A stretch of DNA of 64,000 nucleotides from Actinomycetospora callitridis (GCF_028737265.1 NZ_JAQZAK010000007.1:1-64000); one strand, 5' to 3'; positions 16,716-25,080 are shown, counted from the stretch's first letter. The notes: generated by a model from the letters alone, not told the origin. Made by a program: numbers and translations.

Positions 16716-18017
16716 ATGGGCGAGGTGAGCGACGATCCCCGCCGGCGGGTGCCGCGCACCGACGCCGTGCTCGCCGACGCACGCCTCGGGCCGGCGCTGG
16801 CGACGCTGGGGCGGGCGCGGGTCAAGGAGGTCGTCGTCGCCGCGCAGGGCCGGGCGCGGGCCGGGGAGATCGCGCCGGAGGCCGTCGCGGACGAGGTGGT
16901 CGCGACACTGCCCCTGACCTCGGCGACCCTGCGCCCGATCCTCAACGCCACGGGCGTCCTGCTGCACACCAACATCGGGCGCGCCCCGCTCTCGTCGGCC
17001 GCCCGGGACGCGCTCGACCTCGCGGCCGGGACCACGGACGTCGAGCTGGACCTGGTCTCCGGTGGGCGCGGTCGGCGGGGCGCGGGGGCGTTGGGCGCGC
17101 TGGCCGCGGCCGTCCCCGACGCCGGCGGCGTGCACGTCGCGAACAACGGGGCGGCGGCGCTGATCCTGGCCGCGACGGCCCTCGCGTCCGGTCGGGAGAT
17201 CGTCATCGCCCGCGGCGAGATGGTCGAGATCGGCGACGGGTTCCGCCTGCCCGACCTGCTGGAGTCCACCGGCGCCCGGCTGCGCGAGGTCGGCACCACC
17301 AACCGCGTGCACCGCGCCGACTACGCCGACGCCGTCGGGCCGGACACCGGCATGGTCCTCAAGGTCCACCCGTCGAACTTCGTCGTCACCGGGTTCACGT
17401 CGTCGGTGCCGGTCGCCGACCTGGTCGGGCTGGGCGTGCCCGTGGTGTCCGACATCGGGTCGGGGCTGCTCGCGCCGCACCCGCTCCTGCCCGCGGAGCC
17501 GGACGCGACCAGCGAGTTGCGGGCCGGGGCGGATCTCGTCACCGCGTCGGGTGACAAGCTGCTCGGCGGCCCCCAGGCCGGCCTGGTGTTCGGCGACGCC
17601 GACCTCGTGCACCGCCTGCGTCGCCACCCCCTGGCCCGGGCGCTGCGCGTCGACAAGCTGACGCTCGCGGCGCTCGAGGCGACGCTGCGGGGCCCGCTGC
17701 CGCCCGTCCGGGCGATGCTCGAGGCCGACGTCGACGACCTGCGGGTCCGGGCCGCGGCGCTCGCCGAGAAGGTCGGCGGGGTGGCGGTGGACTGCGCCGC
17801 GCAGGTCGGCGGGGGTGGCGCGCCGGGGGTGGAGCTGGCGAGCGCCGGGGTGGCCCTGCCCGTCGAGGCCGCCGATCGGCTGCGCCTCGGCGCCGACCCC
17901 GTCCTCGCCCGCGTCGAGCAGGGGCGGTGCGTGGTCGACCTGCGCTCGGTGCCACCCGAGGCCGATACCCGCCTCGCGGACGCGATCGCCCTGGCGCTGG
18001 TCCGAGCTCCGGGATGA
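16716..18017 (+). CDS. selA: L-seryl-tRNA(Sec) selenium transferase
   Basis: About 433 residues. SelA converts seryl-tRNA(Sec) to selenocysteinyl-tRNA(Sec) using selenophosphate and PLP. The family N-terminus DDPRRRVPRTDAVLAD, then INATG-like LNATGVLLHTNIGRAPLS, and the PLP lysine in SGDKLLGGPQ (Lys281 from this start) are present. The start is ambiguous: ATG 16698, ATG 16716 and GTG 16725 are in frame, and the only GGAGG (16691-16695) is badly spaced for each. ATGA overlap couples it to selB. The gene completes the Sec charging step for the nearby tRNA-Sec. No selD lies in the window. Confidence 0.93.
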   Translation: MGEVSDDPRRRVPRTDAVLADARLGPALATLGRARVKEVVVAAQGRARAGEIAPEAVADEVVATLPLTSATLRPILNATGVLLHTNIGRAPLSSAARDALDLAAGTTDVELDLVSGGRGRRGAGALGALAAAVPDAGGVHVANNGAAALILAATALASGREIVIARGEMVEIGDGFRLPDLLESTGARLREVGTTNRVHRADYADAVGPDTGMVLKVHPSNFVVTGFTSSVPVADLVGLGVPVVSDIGSGLLAPHPLLPAEPDATSELRAGADLVTASGDKLLGGPQAGLVFGDADLVHRLRRHPLARALRVDKLTLAALEATLRGPLPPVRAMLEADVDDLRVRAAALAEKVGGVAVDCAAQVGGGGAPGVELASAGVALPVEAADRLRLGADPVLARVEQGRCVVDLRSVPPEADTRLADAIALALVRAPG

Positions 18018-19819
18018 GGGTCGTGGCCACCGCGGGCCACGTCGACCACGGCAAGTCGACGCTGGTCCGCGCGCTCACCGGGATGGAGCCCGACCGCTGG
18101 GCCGAGGAGCGCCGGCGGGGCATGACGATCGACCTCGGTTTCGCGTGGACGACGCTGCCCGGCACCGAGGAGCCCGTCGCGTTCGTCGACGTCCCGGGGC
18201 ACGAGCGGTTCGTGACGCAGATGCTCGCCGGGGTCGGGCCGGTGCCGGCGACGATGTTCGTCGTCGCCGCCGACTCGGGGTGGATGCCGCAGTCGACCGA
18301 GCACCTCGACGCGCTCGACGCCCTCGGGGTGCGCGACGGTCTGCTCGTCGTCACCCGCAGCGACCTCGCCGATCCGGAGCTCGCGCGGGACGAGGCGCTC
18401 GAGCACCTCGGGGAGTCGTCGCTGGGGCGGCTGCCGGCGGTGTGCGTGTCAGGGGCGACGGGGGCGGGCCTTCCGGAGCTGCGGGCGGCGTTGTCGCAGC
18501 TCGTCACCGGGTTGCCCGCCCCGGACGTCGACGCCGACGTGCGCCTGTGGGTGGACCGCGCGTTCACGGTGCGGGGGGCGGGCACGGTGGTCACCGGGAC
18601 GCTCGGGGCGGGCACGATCCGGGTGGGCGACGAGCTGGCCCTGGGCTCGCGCACGGTCACCGTGCGCAGGATGCAGGCGCTCGGCGAGAGCGTCGACCCC
18701 GTCCGCGCCGTCGCCCGGGTGGCGCTGAACCTGCGGGGCGTGGGCCTCGACGAGGTCGGGCGCGGCGACGCGCTGACGACCCCCGGGCGCTGGCTGCGCG
18801 GCGACGTCGTCGACGTGCGCGTCGGACCGCCACGGGGCGCCTCGGCCGCGGTGGAGCTGCCGAAGCAGGTGATGCTGCACGTCGGGTCGGCGGCGGTGGC
18901 GGCGCGCGTGCGGCCGCTGTCGCGGTCCGGGGCGCCCGACTCGGACGACGCCACCCGCACGGTGCGCCTCACCCTGCGGGAGCCGCTGCCGCTGCGCCCC
19001 GGTGACCACGCGCTGCTGCGCGATCCCGGCGCGCACCGGGTGCTCGGCGGGGTGACGGTGCTCGACGTGCGCCCGCCCGCGCTGCGTCGTCGGGGGGCGG
19101 CGGTGGCGCGGGCCGGGGAGCTGGCGGGCACCGAGGGCGTCCCCGACGCCGCCGGCGAGCTCGCGCGGCGGCGGCTGATGCGTCGCGACGACCTCGTCGC
19201 GCTGGGCGCCGAGGTGCCGGCCGACATGCCCGCGGCGGGCGGGTGGCTCGTCGACCCGGGGCACCTCCCGGTGCTGGCGCGGCGGCTGGTCGAGGCGGTC
19301 GTCGCCCACGCCGAGGCCCAGCCCCTGGAGGCGGGCCTGCCCGCGAAGGCGGCGGCGCGCGTCCTCGAGCTTCCCGATCCCCGCCTGCTGGACCTCGTCC
19401 TCGCGGAGCCGGGGGCGTCGTCGCTCACGGCCGCGGGTGGGCGGATCCGGCGCCGCGACGCGGGCGGGCTGCCCGACGCGGTGCGCGCGGCGGTGGCGGC
19501 GGTGCGCGCCGACCTCGCCGACGCCCCGTTCGCGGCCCCCGAGGCCCACCGGCTCACGGAACTGGGGCTGCGCACCCGCGAGCTGGGCGCGGCGGTGACG
19601 GCGGGGGCACTGCTCAAGGTCGGCGACGGGATCTACCTGGCGCCCGACGCCCTGGACGTCGCCGTGGCCCGGCTCGCGGACCTGCCCTCGCCGTTCACGC
19701 TCTCCGAGGCCCGCCAGGCCCTCGGCACCACCCGCCGCGTGGCGGTGCCGCTGCTCGAGCACCTGGCCCGCCAGGGCCGCACGCGCCGCGACGACGAGGG
19801 CCGGCACTCGGTGCGGTGA
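18014..19819 (+). CDS. selB: Selenocysteine-specific elongation factor
   Basis: 601 residues. The EF-Tu-like G domain starts at once: G1 GHVDHGKST at residues 8-16, G3 DVPGHERF at 59-66, and a variant G4 TRSD at 114-117 instead of N/TKxD. After the beta-barrel domains, the C-terminal region (about residues 370-601) fits the winged-helix repeats that bind the SECIS hairpin, ending FTLSEARQALGTTRRVAVPLLEHL. It carries Sec-tRNA to UGA codons such as FdhA codon 190. Its start overlaps selA by ATGA, so the two are made together. Confidence 0.94.
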   Translation: MRVVATAGHVDHGKSTLVRALTGMEPDRWAEERRRGMTIDLGFAWTTLPGTEEPVAFVDVPGHERFVTQMLAGVGPVPATMFVVAADSGWMPQSTEHLDALDALGVRDGLLVVTRSDLADPELARDEALEHLGESSLGRLPAVCVSGATGAGLPELRAALSQLVTGLPAPDVDADVRLWVDRAFTVRGAGTVVTGTLGAGTIRVGDELALGSRTVTVRRMQALGESVDPVRAVARVALNLRGVGLDEVGRGDALTTPGRWLRGDVVDVRVGPPRGASAAVELPKQVMLHVGSAAVAARVRPLSRSGAPDSDDATRTVRLTLREPLPLRPGDHALLRDPGAHRVLGGVTVLDVRPPALRRRGAAVARAGELAGTEGVPDAAGELARRRLMRRDDLVALGAEVPADMPAAGGWLVDPGHLPVLARRLVEAVVAHAEAQPLEAGLPAKAAARVLELPDPRLLDLVLAEPGASSLTAAGGRIRRRDAGGLPDAVRAAVAAVRADLADAPFAAPEAHRLTELGLRTRELGAAVTAGALLKVGDGIYLAPDALDVAVARLADLPSPFTLSEARQALGTTRRVAVPLLEHLARQGRTRRDDEGRHSVR

Positions 19820-19839
19820 GGGGTGGGCGGGCACTCGCC

Positions 19840-19895
19840 GAGTGCAAGCCCTGCGTCCTCGCTTGCACTCAACGCCAGGAAAGCCGCTTCGATCA
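19840..19895 (+). repeat. Left copy of 56-bp inverted repeat flanking the P450 gene
   Basis: These 56 bp recur in inverted orientation at 21202-21257 with a single mismatch. Each copy contains an inner hairpin: GAGTGCAAGC, an 11-nt spacer, then GCTTGCACTC, followed by CAACGCCAGGAAA in this copy. The left copy starts 20 bp after the selB stop and could serve as its terminator. No transposase is adjacent and no target duplication is visible outside the pair. Confidence 0.85.
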
Positions 19896-19947
19896 CCGGG
19901 CGTCCGGGCGCTTTCCCGGCACGTCGGGCCGCGCCAGGATCACGGGC

Positions 19948-21204
19948 ATGGACCTGCGTCGCGACGTCGCCCTCGGTGCGCGGCTGGCGGTGGTGCGCAC
20001 CGGTGGCCTGGCGCTGGCCCTCGCCGGCGATCCCGTCCTACGCCTGCTGTACCGGCCCTGGATCGACGACCCGGCGCCCCTCCAGCGCCAGCTGCGCGAG
20101 GCCTCCCAGCCCTACGCGAGCCGCAGCGGCGTGCTCGTCGTCGCCACCGCCGCGATGTGCCGCGAGGTCGTCCGCGACCGCCGCTTCCTGGTGCGACCGC
20201 GGACCGGCGGCTCGCTCGGCGGGGCCGTCGAGGGCCGCCGCGACCCGCTGCTCGAGCCCGTCGAGCTGTCCTTCCTCGGCATGGACCCGCCGGAGCACAC
20301 GCGGCTCCGGCGCCTGGTCGGCGGCTGGTTCACCCCCGCCCGCGTCAGCTCCTACGAGCCCCTGGTGGTCGGGCTCGCCGAACGGCTGGCTGACGAGGCC
20401 GCCGCACGCGGTCGGTTCGACCTGGTCGCCGACGTCGCGACCCCGTTGCCGGCGGCGGTGATCGCCGAGATCCTGGGCGTGCCCGAGTCCGACGCGGGCG
20501 CGTTCGCGCGGTGGGGCCAGGCCGTCGGCGCCGGGCTCGGCGGCGTGCGGTCGCTGCGTGCCCTGCACCGCCTCGACCGCGCCGTCGCCGAACTGCGCGG
20601 GCTGCTCGGCGGCCTGCTCGAACGCCGGCGTCGCGACCCCGCCGACGACCTCCTCAGCCACCTCGCGCGCGAGGACGTCGACACCGACGAGGCCGTCAGC
20701 CTCGCGGCGTTCCTGCTGCTCGCGGGGTTCGAGACGACGAGCACACTGCTCGGCAACGCCGTCGCCGCCATGACCGACGCCCGCGAGCCCTGGGCGAGGC
20801 TCGCCGCCGACCCCGGCCGGGCGGGCGACGCCGTCGAGGAGAGCCTGCGCTTCGACGCGCCGATCCAGTTCACCGCGCGGACGCCGCACGAGACCGTGCA
20901 CCTCGGTGACCGCGACATCGAGCCGGACACCGTCGTGATGGCGATGCTCGGGGCCGCCGGTCGCGACCCGGCGGTGCACACCGACCCCGACGTGTTCGAC
21001 CTCGACCGGCCGACGAAGGGCGAGCACCTGGCGTTCTCCGGGGGCATCCACTTCTGCCTCGGCGCGCCGCTGGCCCGGCTCGAGGCGCGGGTCGCGCTGG
21101 CGGCCCTGGCGGAGCGGATGCCGACGCTGCACCGGGAGCCGGGCGCGGCACGGCGCCGCTCGCTGCTGCTGAGGAGCTACACGACGCTGCCCGTCGGCGC
21201 GTGA
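19948..21204 (+). CDS. Cytochrome P450
   Basis: 418 residues, soluble bacterial class. The I-helix oxygen-binding motif is AGFETTS (259-265). The K-helix ExxR is E298-R301 (ESLR). The haem loop FSGGIHFCLG places the axial cysteine at residue 370. ATG 19948 has AGGA 8 nt upstream. It needs a ferredoxin and reductase that are not adjacent. The gene fills the space between the 56-bp inverted repeats, and its stop lies inside the right one. No pathway neighbours identify the substrate. Composition does not differ obviously from its surroundings. Confidence 0.92.
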   Translation: MDLRRDVALGARLAVVRTGGLALALAGDPVLRLLYRPWIDDPAPLQRQLREASQPYASRSGVLVVATAAMCREVVRDRRFLVRPRTGGSLGGAVEGRRDPLLEPVELSFLGMDPPEHTRLRRLVGGWFTPARVSSYEPLVVGLAERLADEAAARGRFDLVADVATPLPAAVIAEILGVPESDAGAFARWGQAVGAGLGGVRSLRALHRLDRAVAELRGLLGGLLERRRRDPADDLLSHLAREDVDTDEAVSLAAFLLLAGFETTSTLLGNAVAAMTDAREPWARLAADPGRAGDAVEESLRFDAPIQFTARTPHETVHLGDRDIEPDTVVMAMLGAAGRDPAVHTDPDVFDLDRPTKGEHLAFSGGIHFCLGAPLARLEARVALAALAERMPTLHREPGAARRRSLLLRSYTTLPVGA

Positions 21205-21257
21205 TCGAAGCGGCTTTCCTGGCGCTGAGTGCAAGCGAGGACGCAGGGCTTGCACTC
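21202..21257 (-). repeat. Right copy of 56-bp inverted repeat flanking the P450 gene
   Basis: Inverted copy of 19840-19895 with 55 of 56 positions identical. The P450 TGA (21202-21204) is its first codon. On the other side it ends 9 bp before the stop of the convergent sigma factor gene. The inner 10-bp-arm hairpin would act as a terminator for both strands. The pair could also allow inversion of the P450 segment. Confidence 0.85.
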
Positions 21258-21266
21258 AGGATGTGC

Positions 21267-22097
21267 TCAGATCGCCGGCGGATCCTGGAGGTCGGCGCGC
21301 AGGGTCGCGAGGGTGCGCGTGAGCAGGCGGGAGACGTGCATCTGGGACACGCCGACGCGCTCGGCGATCTGGGTCTGGGTCATGCCGCCGAAGAAGCGGA
21401 GCATGACGATCGTCCGCTCGCGCTCGGGGAGCTTGCGCAGGGCGGGCTGCACGGTCTCGCGGTGCTCGACCTGCTCGAGCTCGGCGTCCGCGGATCCCAG
21501 GACGTCGGCGAGGCGGCCGGAGGACGGGTCGTCGACGAGCATGTCGTCGAGGCTCGAGGAGCGGTAGGCGTTCGCCGCCTCGAGCGCCTCGAGGACCTCC
21601 TCGCGGCTGCGCTGCAGGTGCTCGGCGAGCTCGCCGGCGGTGGGGGCGCGGTTGAGCTCCTGGGACAGCTGCGGCATCGCCGACCCGATGGCCAGGCGCA
21701 GGTCCTTGAGCCGCCGGGGCACGCGCGTCGACCATGCCTTGTCCCGGAAGTAGCGGCGCACCTCGCCGGTGATCGTCGGGACCGCGTAGGACAGGAAGTC
21801 CGAACCGCGCTCCGGCGAGAACCGGTCGACGGCGTGGATGAGGCCGACCGTCGCGACCTGCTCGAGGTCCTCCTGCGGCTCGCCGCGCTGGGCGAAGCGG
21901 CGCGCGATGTGCCGCGCCAGCGGGAGGTAGCCCTCGACGAGGCGGTCACGCAACGCCTCGCGACGCCGGTCGCCCTCGGGCAGCCCGGCGTGCTCGAGGA
22001 GCATCGGGACGAGGTGCTCGTAGGAGTCCTCGTTCCGGGAGCTGCGCTGAGGTGCCCCGCCCGCGCTGCCCGTCAGCGGGCGCGCCGGCTCGCTCAC
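21267..22097 (-). CDS. SigB/SigF-type RNA polymerase sigma factor (copy 1)
   Basis: 276 residues of the stress/sporulation SigF group. Region 2 includes ARHIARRFAQRGEPQEDLEQVATVGLIHAVDRF and SYAVPTITGEVRRYFRDKAW. Region 3 is LNRAPTAGELAEHLQ, and region 4.2 is MTQTQIAERVGVSQMHVSRLL. The GTG start overlaps the stop of the upstream anti-sigma gene (GTGA), which fixes the start and gives balanced co-synthesis. It is probably held inactive by that RsbW protein and freed by the STAS antagonist encoded upstream. A paralogous sigma lies at 41.8 kb. Confidence 0.9.
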   Translation of the reverse strand: MSEPARPLTGSAGGAPQRSSRNEDSYEHLVPMLLEHAGLPEGDRRREALRDRLVEGYLPLARHIARRFAQRGEPQEDLEQVATVGLIHAVDRFSPERGSDFLSYAVPTITGEVRRYFRDKAWSTRVPRRLKDLRLAIGSAMPQLSQELNRAPTAGELAEHLQRSREEVLEALEAANAYRSSSLDDMLVDDPSSGRLADVLGSADAELEQVEHRETVQPALRKLPERERTIVMLRFFGGMTQTQIAERVGVSQMHVSRLLTRTLATLRADLQDPPAI

Positions 22098-22555
22098 GGG
22101 TTGAGCCGTTGCTTGCGCAGGTGGATGCCGAGCCACTCCGGGTCGGCGTCGAGCACTTCGGCGTCGTCGGTGAGCGTGGTCAGCACGCGCCACCCGAAGG
22201 TGTCCTGGCGCAGCGTCGCCTCGTGGCGCACCGGCACCCGGCAGATCACGTCGATGCGGCCCTCGGACATGACGAACCCGCAGCGCAGCTGTCCGCCCTC
22301 CCGCGCCAGGGGCACGAGCGCCGAACAGGCCTCGTCGACGGCCATCCGCAGGTCCGAGACGGCGTCGAGGTCGAAGTCCGCCCGCGCGGCCAGGTCGGCC
22401 GCGACGGCGCGCACCGACGGGATCAGTGCCGGGTCGGCGTGCACGCGGACCTCGACGGGCGACGGGGTCTCCGCCAGGCCTGCCGACCCGGCGGCACCGG
22501 GATCGGAGGTGGCGGTGGACGTGCGATCACGCTGCTGCGGTTCCGGCGTCTGCAC
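22094..22555 (-). CDS. RsbW-type anti-sigma factor (HATPase) (copy 1)
   Basis: About 153 residues from GTG 22555, which has GGAG 10 nt upstream; a GTG at 22606 would add 17 residues. The kinase-like core shows FDLDAVSDLRMAVDEACSAL, matching the N-box of RsbW/SpoIIAB-type anti-sigma factors. Later motifs are weak, which is usual for actinobacterial members. It should bind SigF-type sigma and phosphorylate a STAS antagonist. The N-terminal 35 residues are a disordered linker. Gene order antagonist - RsbW - sigma on the minus strand mirrors the classic module. Confidence 0.82.
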   Translation of the reverse strand: MQTPEPQQRDRTSTATSDPGAAGSAGLAETPSPVEVRVHADPALIPSVRAVAADLAARADFDLDAVSDLRMAVDEACSALVPLAREGGQLRCGFVMSEGRIDVICRVPVRHEATLRQDTFGWRVLTTLTDDAEVLDADPEWLGIHLRKQRLNP

Positions 22556-22657
22556 GGCTGCTGATCTCCGTTTCGCGGCAGGTGAGGAGGTCGATGGCGC
22601 GGTCACCGTATCGGCGGAGCCTGCGCGGGCGGCAGGGGCCCACGCCGGTCGTCCGGC

Positions 22658-23023
22658 TCATCCGGCGAGCGCGGCCTCGACCGACGGGTAGAGCGCGAAC
22701 AGGTCGGTGAGGCCGGTGGCCTGCAGCGGACGACTCACCGGCCGCGAGTTCGCGACGAGGCGCAGCGCCACGTCCCGGTTCCGCGACTCGTCGAGCGCCT
22801 CCACCAGCAGGGCCAGGCCGCTCGATCCGAGGAACTCGACCGAGAGCATGTCCAGCACGAGCACCGTGGGCTTGCCCTGGAGCTCCTCGTTCACCTTCGC
22901 GCGCAGCGCAGGCGTCGTCAGCATGTCGATCTCGCCGGCAAGCCGGATCACCGACGCGCCGTTCGACCGCTGCACGTCCACGCCCAGCGGGTCCTCCGCA
23001 GTGAGGTCGTCATCGGTGGCCAC
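22658..23023 (-). CDS. STAS-domain anti-sigma factor antagonist (RsbV-like)
   Basis: 121 residues, one STAS domain: SVIRLAGEIDMLTTPALR, then VLDMLSVEFLGSSGLALLVE with the phospho-acceptor serine in the LGSSGLALL turn. Unphosphorylated protein binds RsbW and releases the sigma factor. It starts at a GTG after a GGAGGGGGA stretch. It lies 102 bp upstream of the RsbW gene on the same strand and should be part of the same operon. The alternative is that it answers to one of the other ATPase-type partners encoded nearby. Confidence 0.85.
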   Translation of the reverse strand: MATDDDLTAEDPLGVDVQRSNGASVIRLAGEIDMLTTPALRAKVNEELQGKPTVLVLDMLSVEFLGSSGLALLVEALDESRNRDVALRLVANSRPVSRPLQATGLTDLFALYPSVEAALAG

Positions 23024-23321
23024 GACGTCTGGTCCCCCTCCGGTCAGTCGGGTGTGGTCCGAACTCGGCGTCGGTCCAGGGAAAACGTACTTGCCGTGCT
23101 CGTGACCCTACTCGTCACCCCCCGTGGGCACGTGTTCACGACACCGATGACGGCCTCCGCGTGCCGAAGAGCACCTGGCCGGGTCGTGCGCCGCACACGA
23201 TCGTGCCGGTCGTTGGGCCGATCAGGGGTGTTTGCCGTCGCGGGGCGGGGGGGATACCGCCGATGTTGCTGGCGCGCCGGAGACCACCCCCCGTGCGGGC
23301 GCCCCGACTGGGAGGATCGCC

Positions 23322-23651
23322 ATGGCCGACATCCGACTCCTGCCCGGGCCCATCATCGATGAATGGGACTGGCAGCTCCACGGTGCGTGCCGTGGGATGG
23401 ACTCGAGTTTCTTCTTCCACCCCGACGGCGAACGGGGTCCCCGACGCGAGCACCGCGCCGCCGAGGCCAAGCGGGTCTGCGCGTCCTGCCCGGTCATCGA
23501 GCCGTGCCGTCGCCACGCCCTCGCGACCCGTGAGCCCTACGGCGTCTGGGGCGGCCTGACCGAGGACGAGCGACGCCTGGCCCTGCGCGGCGGTCGTCGC
23601 ACGGACGACGAGGCCGGCGCCGTCGTCTACGAGGCGCCGTCCCCCGTCTAG
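23322..23651 (+). CDS. whiB3: WhiB-family iron-sulfur transcription factor, WhiB3/WhiD-like
   Basis: 109 residues from ATG 23322, with GGAGGA at 23311-23316. The four cluster cysteines are C23, C53, C56 and C62 and the turn GVWGG is at 74-78. The N-terminal LLPGPIIDEWDWQL and CRGMDSSFFFHPDGERG, plus CPVIEPCRRHAL and EPYGVWGGL, follow mycobacterial WhiB3 closely. It senses redox or NO through a 4Fe-4S cluster and acts with the primary sigma factor; in mycobacteria it steers lipid synthesis. A weak SigF-like motif lies upstream (GTTT at 23230, GGGATA at 23251). Confidence 0.9.
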   Translation: MADIRLLPGPIIDEWDWQLHGACRGMDSSFFFHPDGERGPRREHRAAEAKRVCASCPVIEPCRRHALATREPYGVWGGLTEDERRLALRGGRRTDDEAGAVVYEAPSPV

Positions 23652-23674
23652 AGGCCCTGGAGTCAGGGGCCTAG
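23649..23674. terminator. Bidirectional hairpin between convergent whiB3 and bpa
   Basis: AGGCCCTG and CAGGGGCCT, separated by GAGT, form a GC-rich stem with one bulged G. It occupies the short gap between the convergent stop codons. No T tract follows, as is common in high-GC actinobacteria. Confidence 0.45.
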
Positions 23675-24147
23675 AGGTACTGGCCGCCGTCGTCCCCGCC
23701 CTGCGCGGGACGGCTGCGACCCTGGCGCATCTGCTCGAGCTGGCCCCGTGCGGCCATCTGCTGCGCGAGCACGGCGCTCTGGATGCCGTGGAAGAGACCC
23801 TCGAGCCACCCGAGGAGCTGGGCCTGCGCGATGCGCAGCTCGGCCTGCGAGGGCGCCGCGTCGGACGAGAACGGCAGCGTGATGCGGCGCAGCTCCTCGC
23901 GCAGCTCCGGCGCGAGCCCCTGCTCGAGCTCGCGGATCGACCGCTCGTGGATGTCGGCGAGACGCGCGCGCCCCGCCTCGTCGAGCGGCGCCGCGCGGAC
24001 CTCCTCGACGAGCTTGCCGACCATCCCGGCCACCCGCATCACCGCGCCCGGGGAGGCCACCAGCTCCCCCGTGCCGGCACCCTCCCCCGCGCCCGACGCC
24101 GCGGCCGCCGCCAGCGCCGACGACGGGCGTTCGTCCTGATCACTCAT
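23671..24147 (-). CDS. bpa: Bacterial proteasome activator (Bpa/PafE)
   Basis: 158 residues. The central part (VGKLVEEVRAAPLDEAGRARLADIHERSI and LGWLEGLFHGIQSAVLAQQM) matches the helical core of Bpa (DUF2587). The C-terminus ends GGQYL, the hydrophobic-Tyr-X motif that docks into proteasome alpha rings. Family members form dodecameric rings that open the 20S proteasome without ATP. This implies that the organism has a proteasome. ATG 24147 fits the family N-terminus (MSDQDE...). It is convergent with whiB3. Confidence 0.92.
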   Translation of the reverse strand: MSDQDERPSSALAAAAASGAGEGAGTGELVASPGAVMRVAGMVGKLVEEVRAAPLDEAGRARLADIHERSIRELEQGLAPELREELRRITLPFSSDAAPSQAELRIAQAQLLGWLEGLFHGIQSAVLAQQMAARGQLEQMRQGRSRPAQGGDDGGQYL

Positions 24148-24220
24148 GGCCCCATCATGGCGGGCCGCGCCCCCGTCGGCGCGCTGGTCCCCGTCGCGGC
24201 GACACGGTCGCGGGCCACGC

Positions 24221-24246
24221 GCTTCGCCGTCACGGGAGCGGGGTAT
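24221..24246 (+). promoter_or_regulatory. SigF/SigB-type promoter
   Basis: GCTT at 24221-24224, a 16-nt spacer, then GGGTAT at 24241-24246. The actinobacterial SigF/SigB consensus is GTTT, 14-17 nt, GGGTAT, so the -10 is perfect and the -35 has one mismatch. It lies 19 bp before the GTG of the STAS-ATPase gene, which itself belongs to the sigma-regulation network. Confidence 0.55.
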
Positions 24247-24265
24247 GAAGGGCGCGAGGTGAGTC

Positions 24266-25075
24266 GTGGACACAAGGATCAGGCTGGCCCTCGACACCAC
24301 GGGGGACGGCGGGACGAAGGTGCGTGGCGAGGCCGCGCCCGATGACGGTCGCGCGGTCGACGAGGACGCGGTGCCGCACGTCGTCGTCGTGGCCCTCACC
24401 GGTCCGCTGTCCGAGCTCACCGCCCGGCCCCTGGCGGTCCGGATCGTCGAGCTCCTGCGCCGCCACGGCGGGGTCGTCGTGGACGTGTCGGGCATGCGTC
24501 TCACCCACTCCGGCGCGGTGCACGCCTTCGCCGAGGCGGCCGCCCTCGCCGGGGAGTGGCCCGACGTGCGGCTGGCCCTCGCCGCGCCGGACGCCACGAC
24601 GGCCGCCCTGCTGGTGAGCTCGCGGGTCGCCCAGCGGGTGCCCGTGCACCCCGACACCGCGACGGCCGTCGCCCACCTCGACGAGCGTCCGGAGCTCGTG
24701 CGCGGCTGGTGGCGGTTCACCGTCGACCCGCAGGCCCCGGGAGCCGCGCGCGGGCACGTCCGGCGCGTCTGTCACCGCTGGGCGGTCGACGAGGAGGCGC
24801 GTGAGGCGGCCGAGATCGTCGTGACGGAGCTGGTCACCAACGCCGTCGAGCACGCGGAGAGCGCGTCGGTCGTCGAGGTGGAGCGCCGCGAGCACTCGTT
24901 GCGGCTCACCGTCCGCGACTTCGACCTCGCCCCGCTGCCCGAGGCCCACCTCCCGGAGCCGACCTCGCCGCGCGGGCGCGGGCTCGCCATGGTCGCCGCC
25001 GTGTCGAGCGCCTGGGGCGTCGAGCCCCACCGCGACGGCAAGACCGTGTGGTCGGAGATGACCACCTCGGCCTAG
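24266..25075 (+). CDS. STAS domain - HATPase fusion regulator
   Basis: 269 residues joining two modules normally made as separate partners. Residues about 35-125 form a STAS-like fold (VVVVALTGPLSELTARPLAVR, VVVDVSGMRLTHSGAVHAFA). Residues about 145-269 are an RsbW-like ATPase with AAEIVVTELVTNAVEHAES (N-box) and SPRGRGLAMVAAVS (G-box). Start GTG 24266 follows GAGG. The fusion may act as a self-contained switch controlling a SigF-type sigma. A SigF-like promoter precedes it, suggesting feedback. Its stop is 6 nt from the stop of the convergent topoisomerase, with a GGCCGC/GCGGCC hairpin across the junction (25075-25090). Confidence 0.75.
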   Translation: MDTRIRLALDTTGDGGTKVRGEAAPDDGRAVDEDAVPHVVVVALTGPLSELTARPLAVRIVELLRRHGGVVVDVSGMRLTHSGAVHAFAEAAALAGEWPDVRLALAAPDATTAALLVSSRVAQRVPVHPDTATAVAHLDERPELVRGWWRFTVDPQAPGAARGHVRRVCHRWAVDEEAREAAEIVVTELVTNAVEHAESASVVEVERREHSLRLTVRDFDLAPLPEAHLPEPTSPRGRGLAMVAAVSSAWGVEPHRDGKTVWSEMTTSA

Positions 25076-25080
25076 GCCGC

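Noticed and set aside
19840..21257. Insertion sequence carrying the P450 gene
   Set aside because: Inverted repeats are present but there is no transposase and no target-site duplication at the outer ends.
23230..23256. SigF promoter in front of whiB3
   Set aside because: GTTT and GGGATA are separated by 17 nt and the -10 departs from GGGTAT, so it is too weak to call as a feature.
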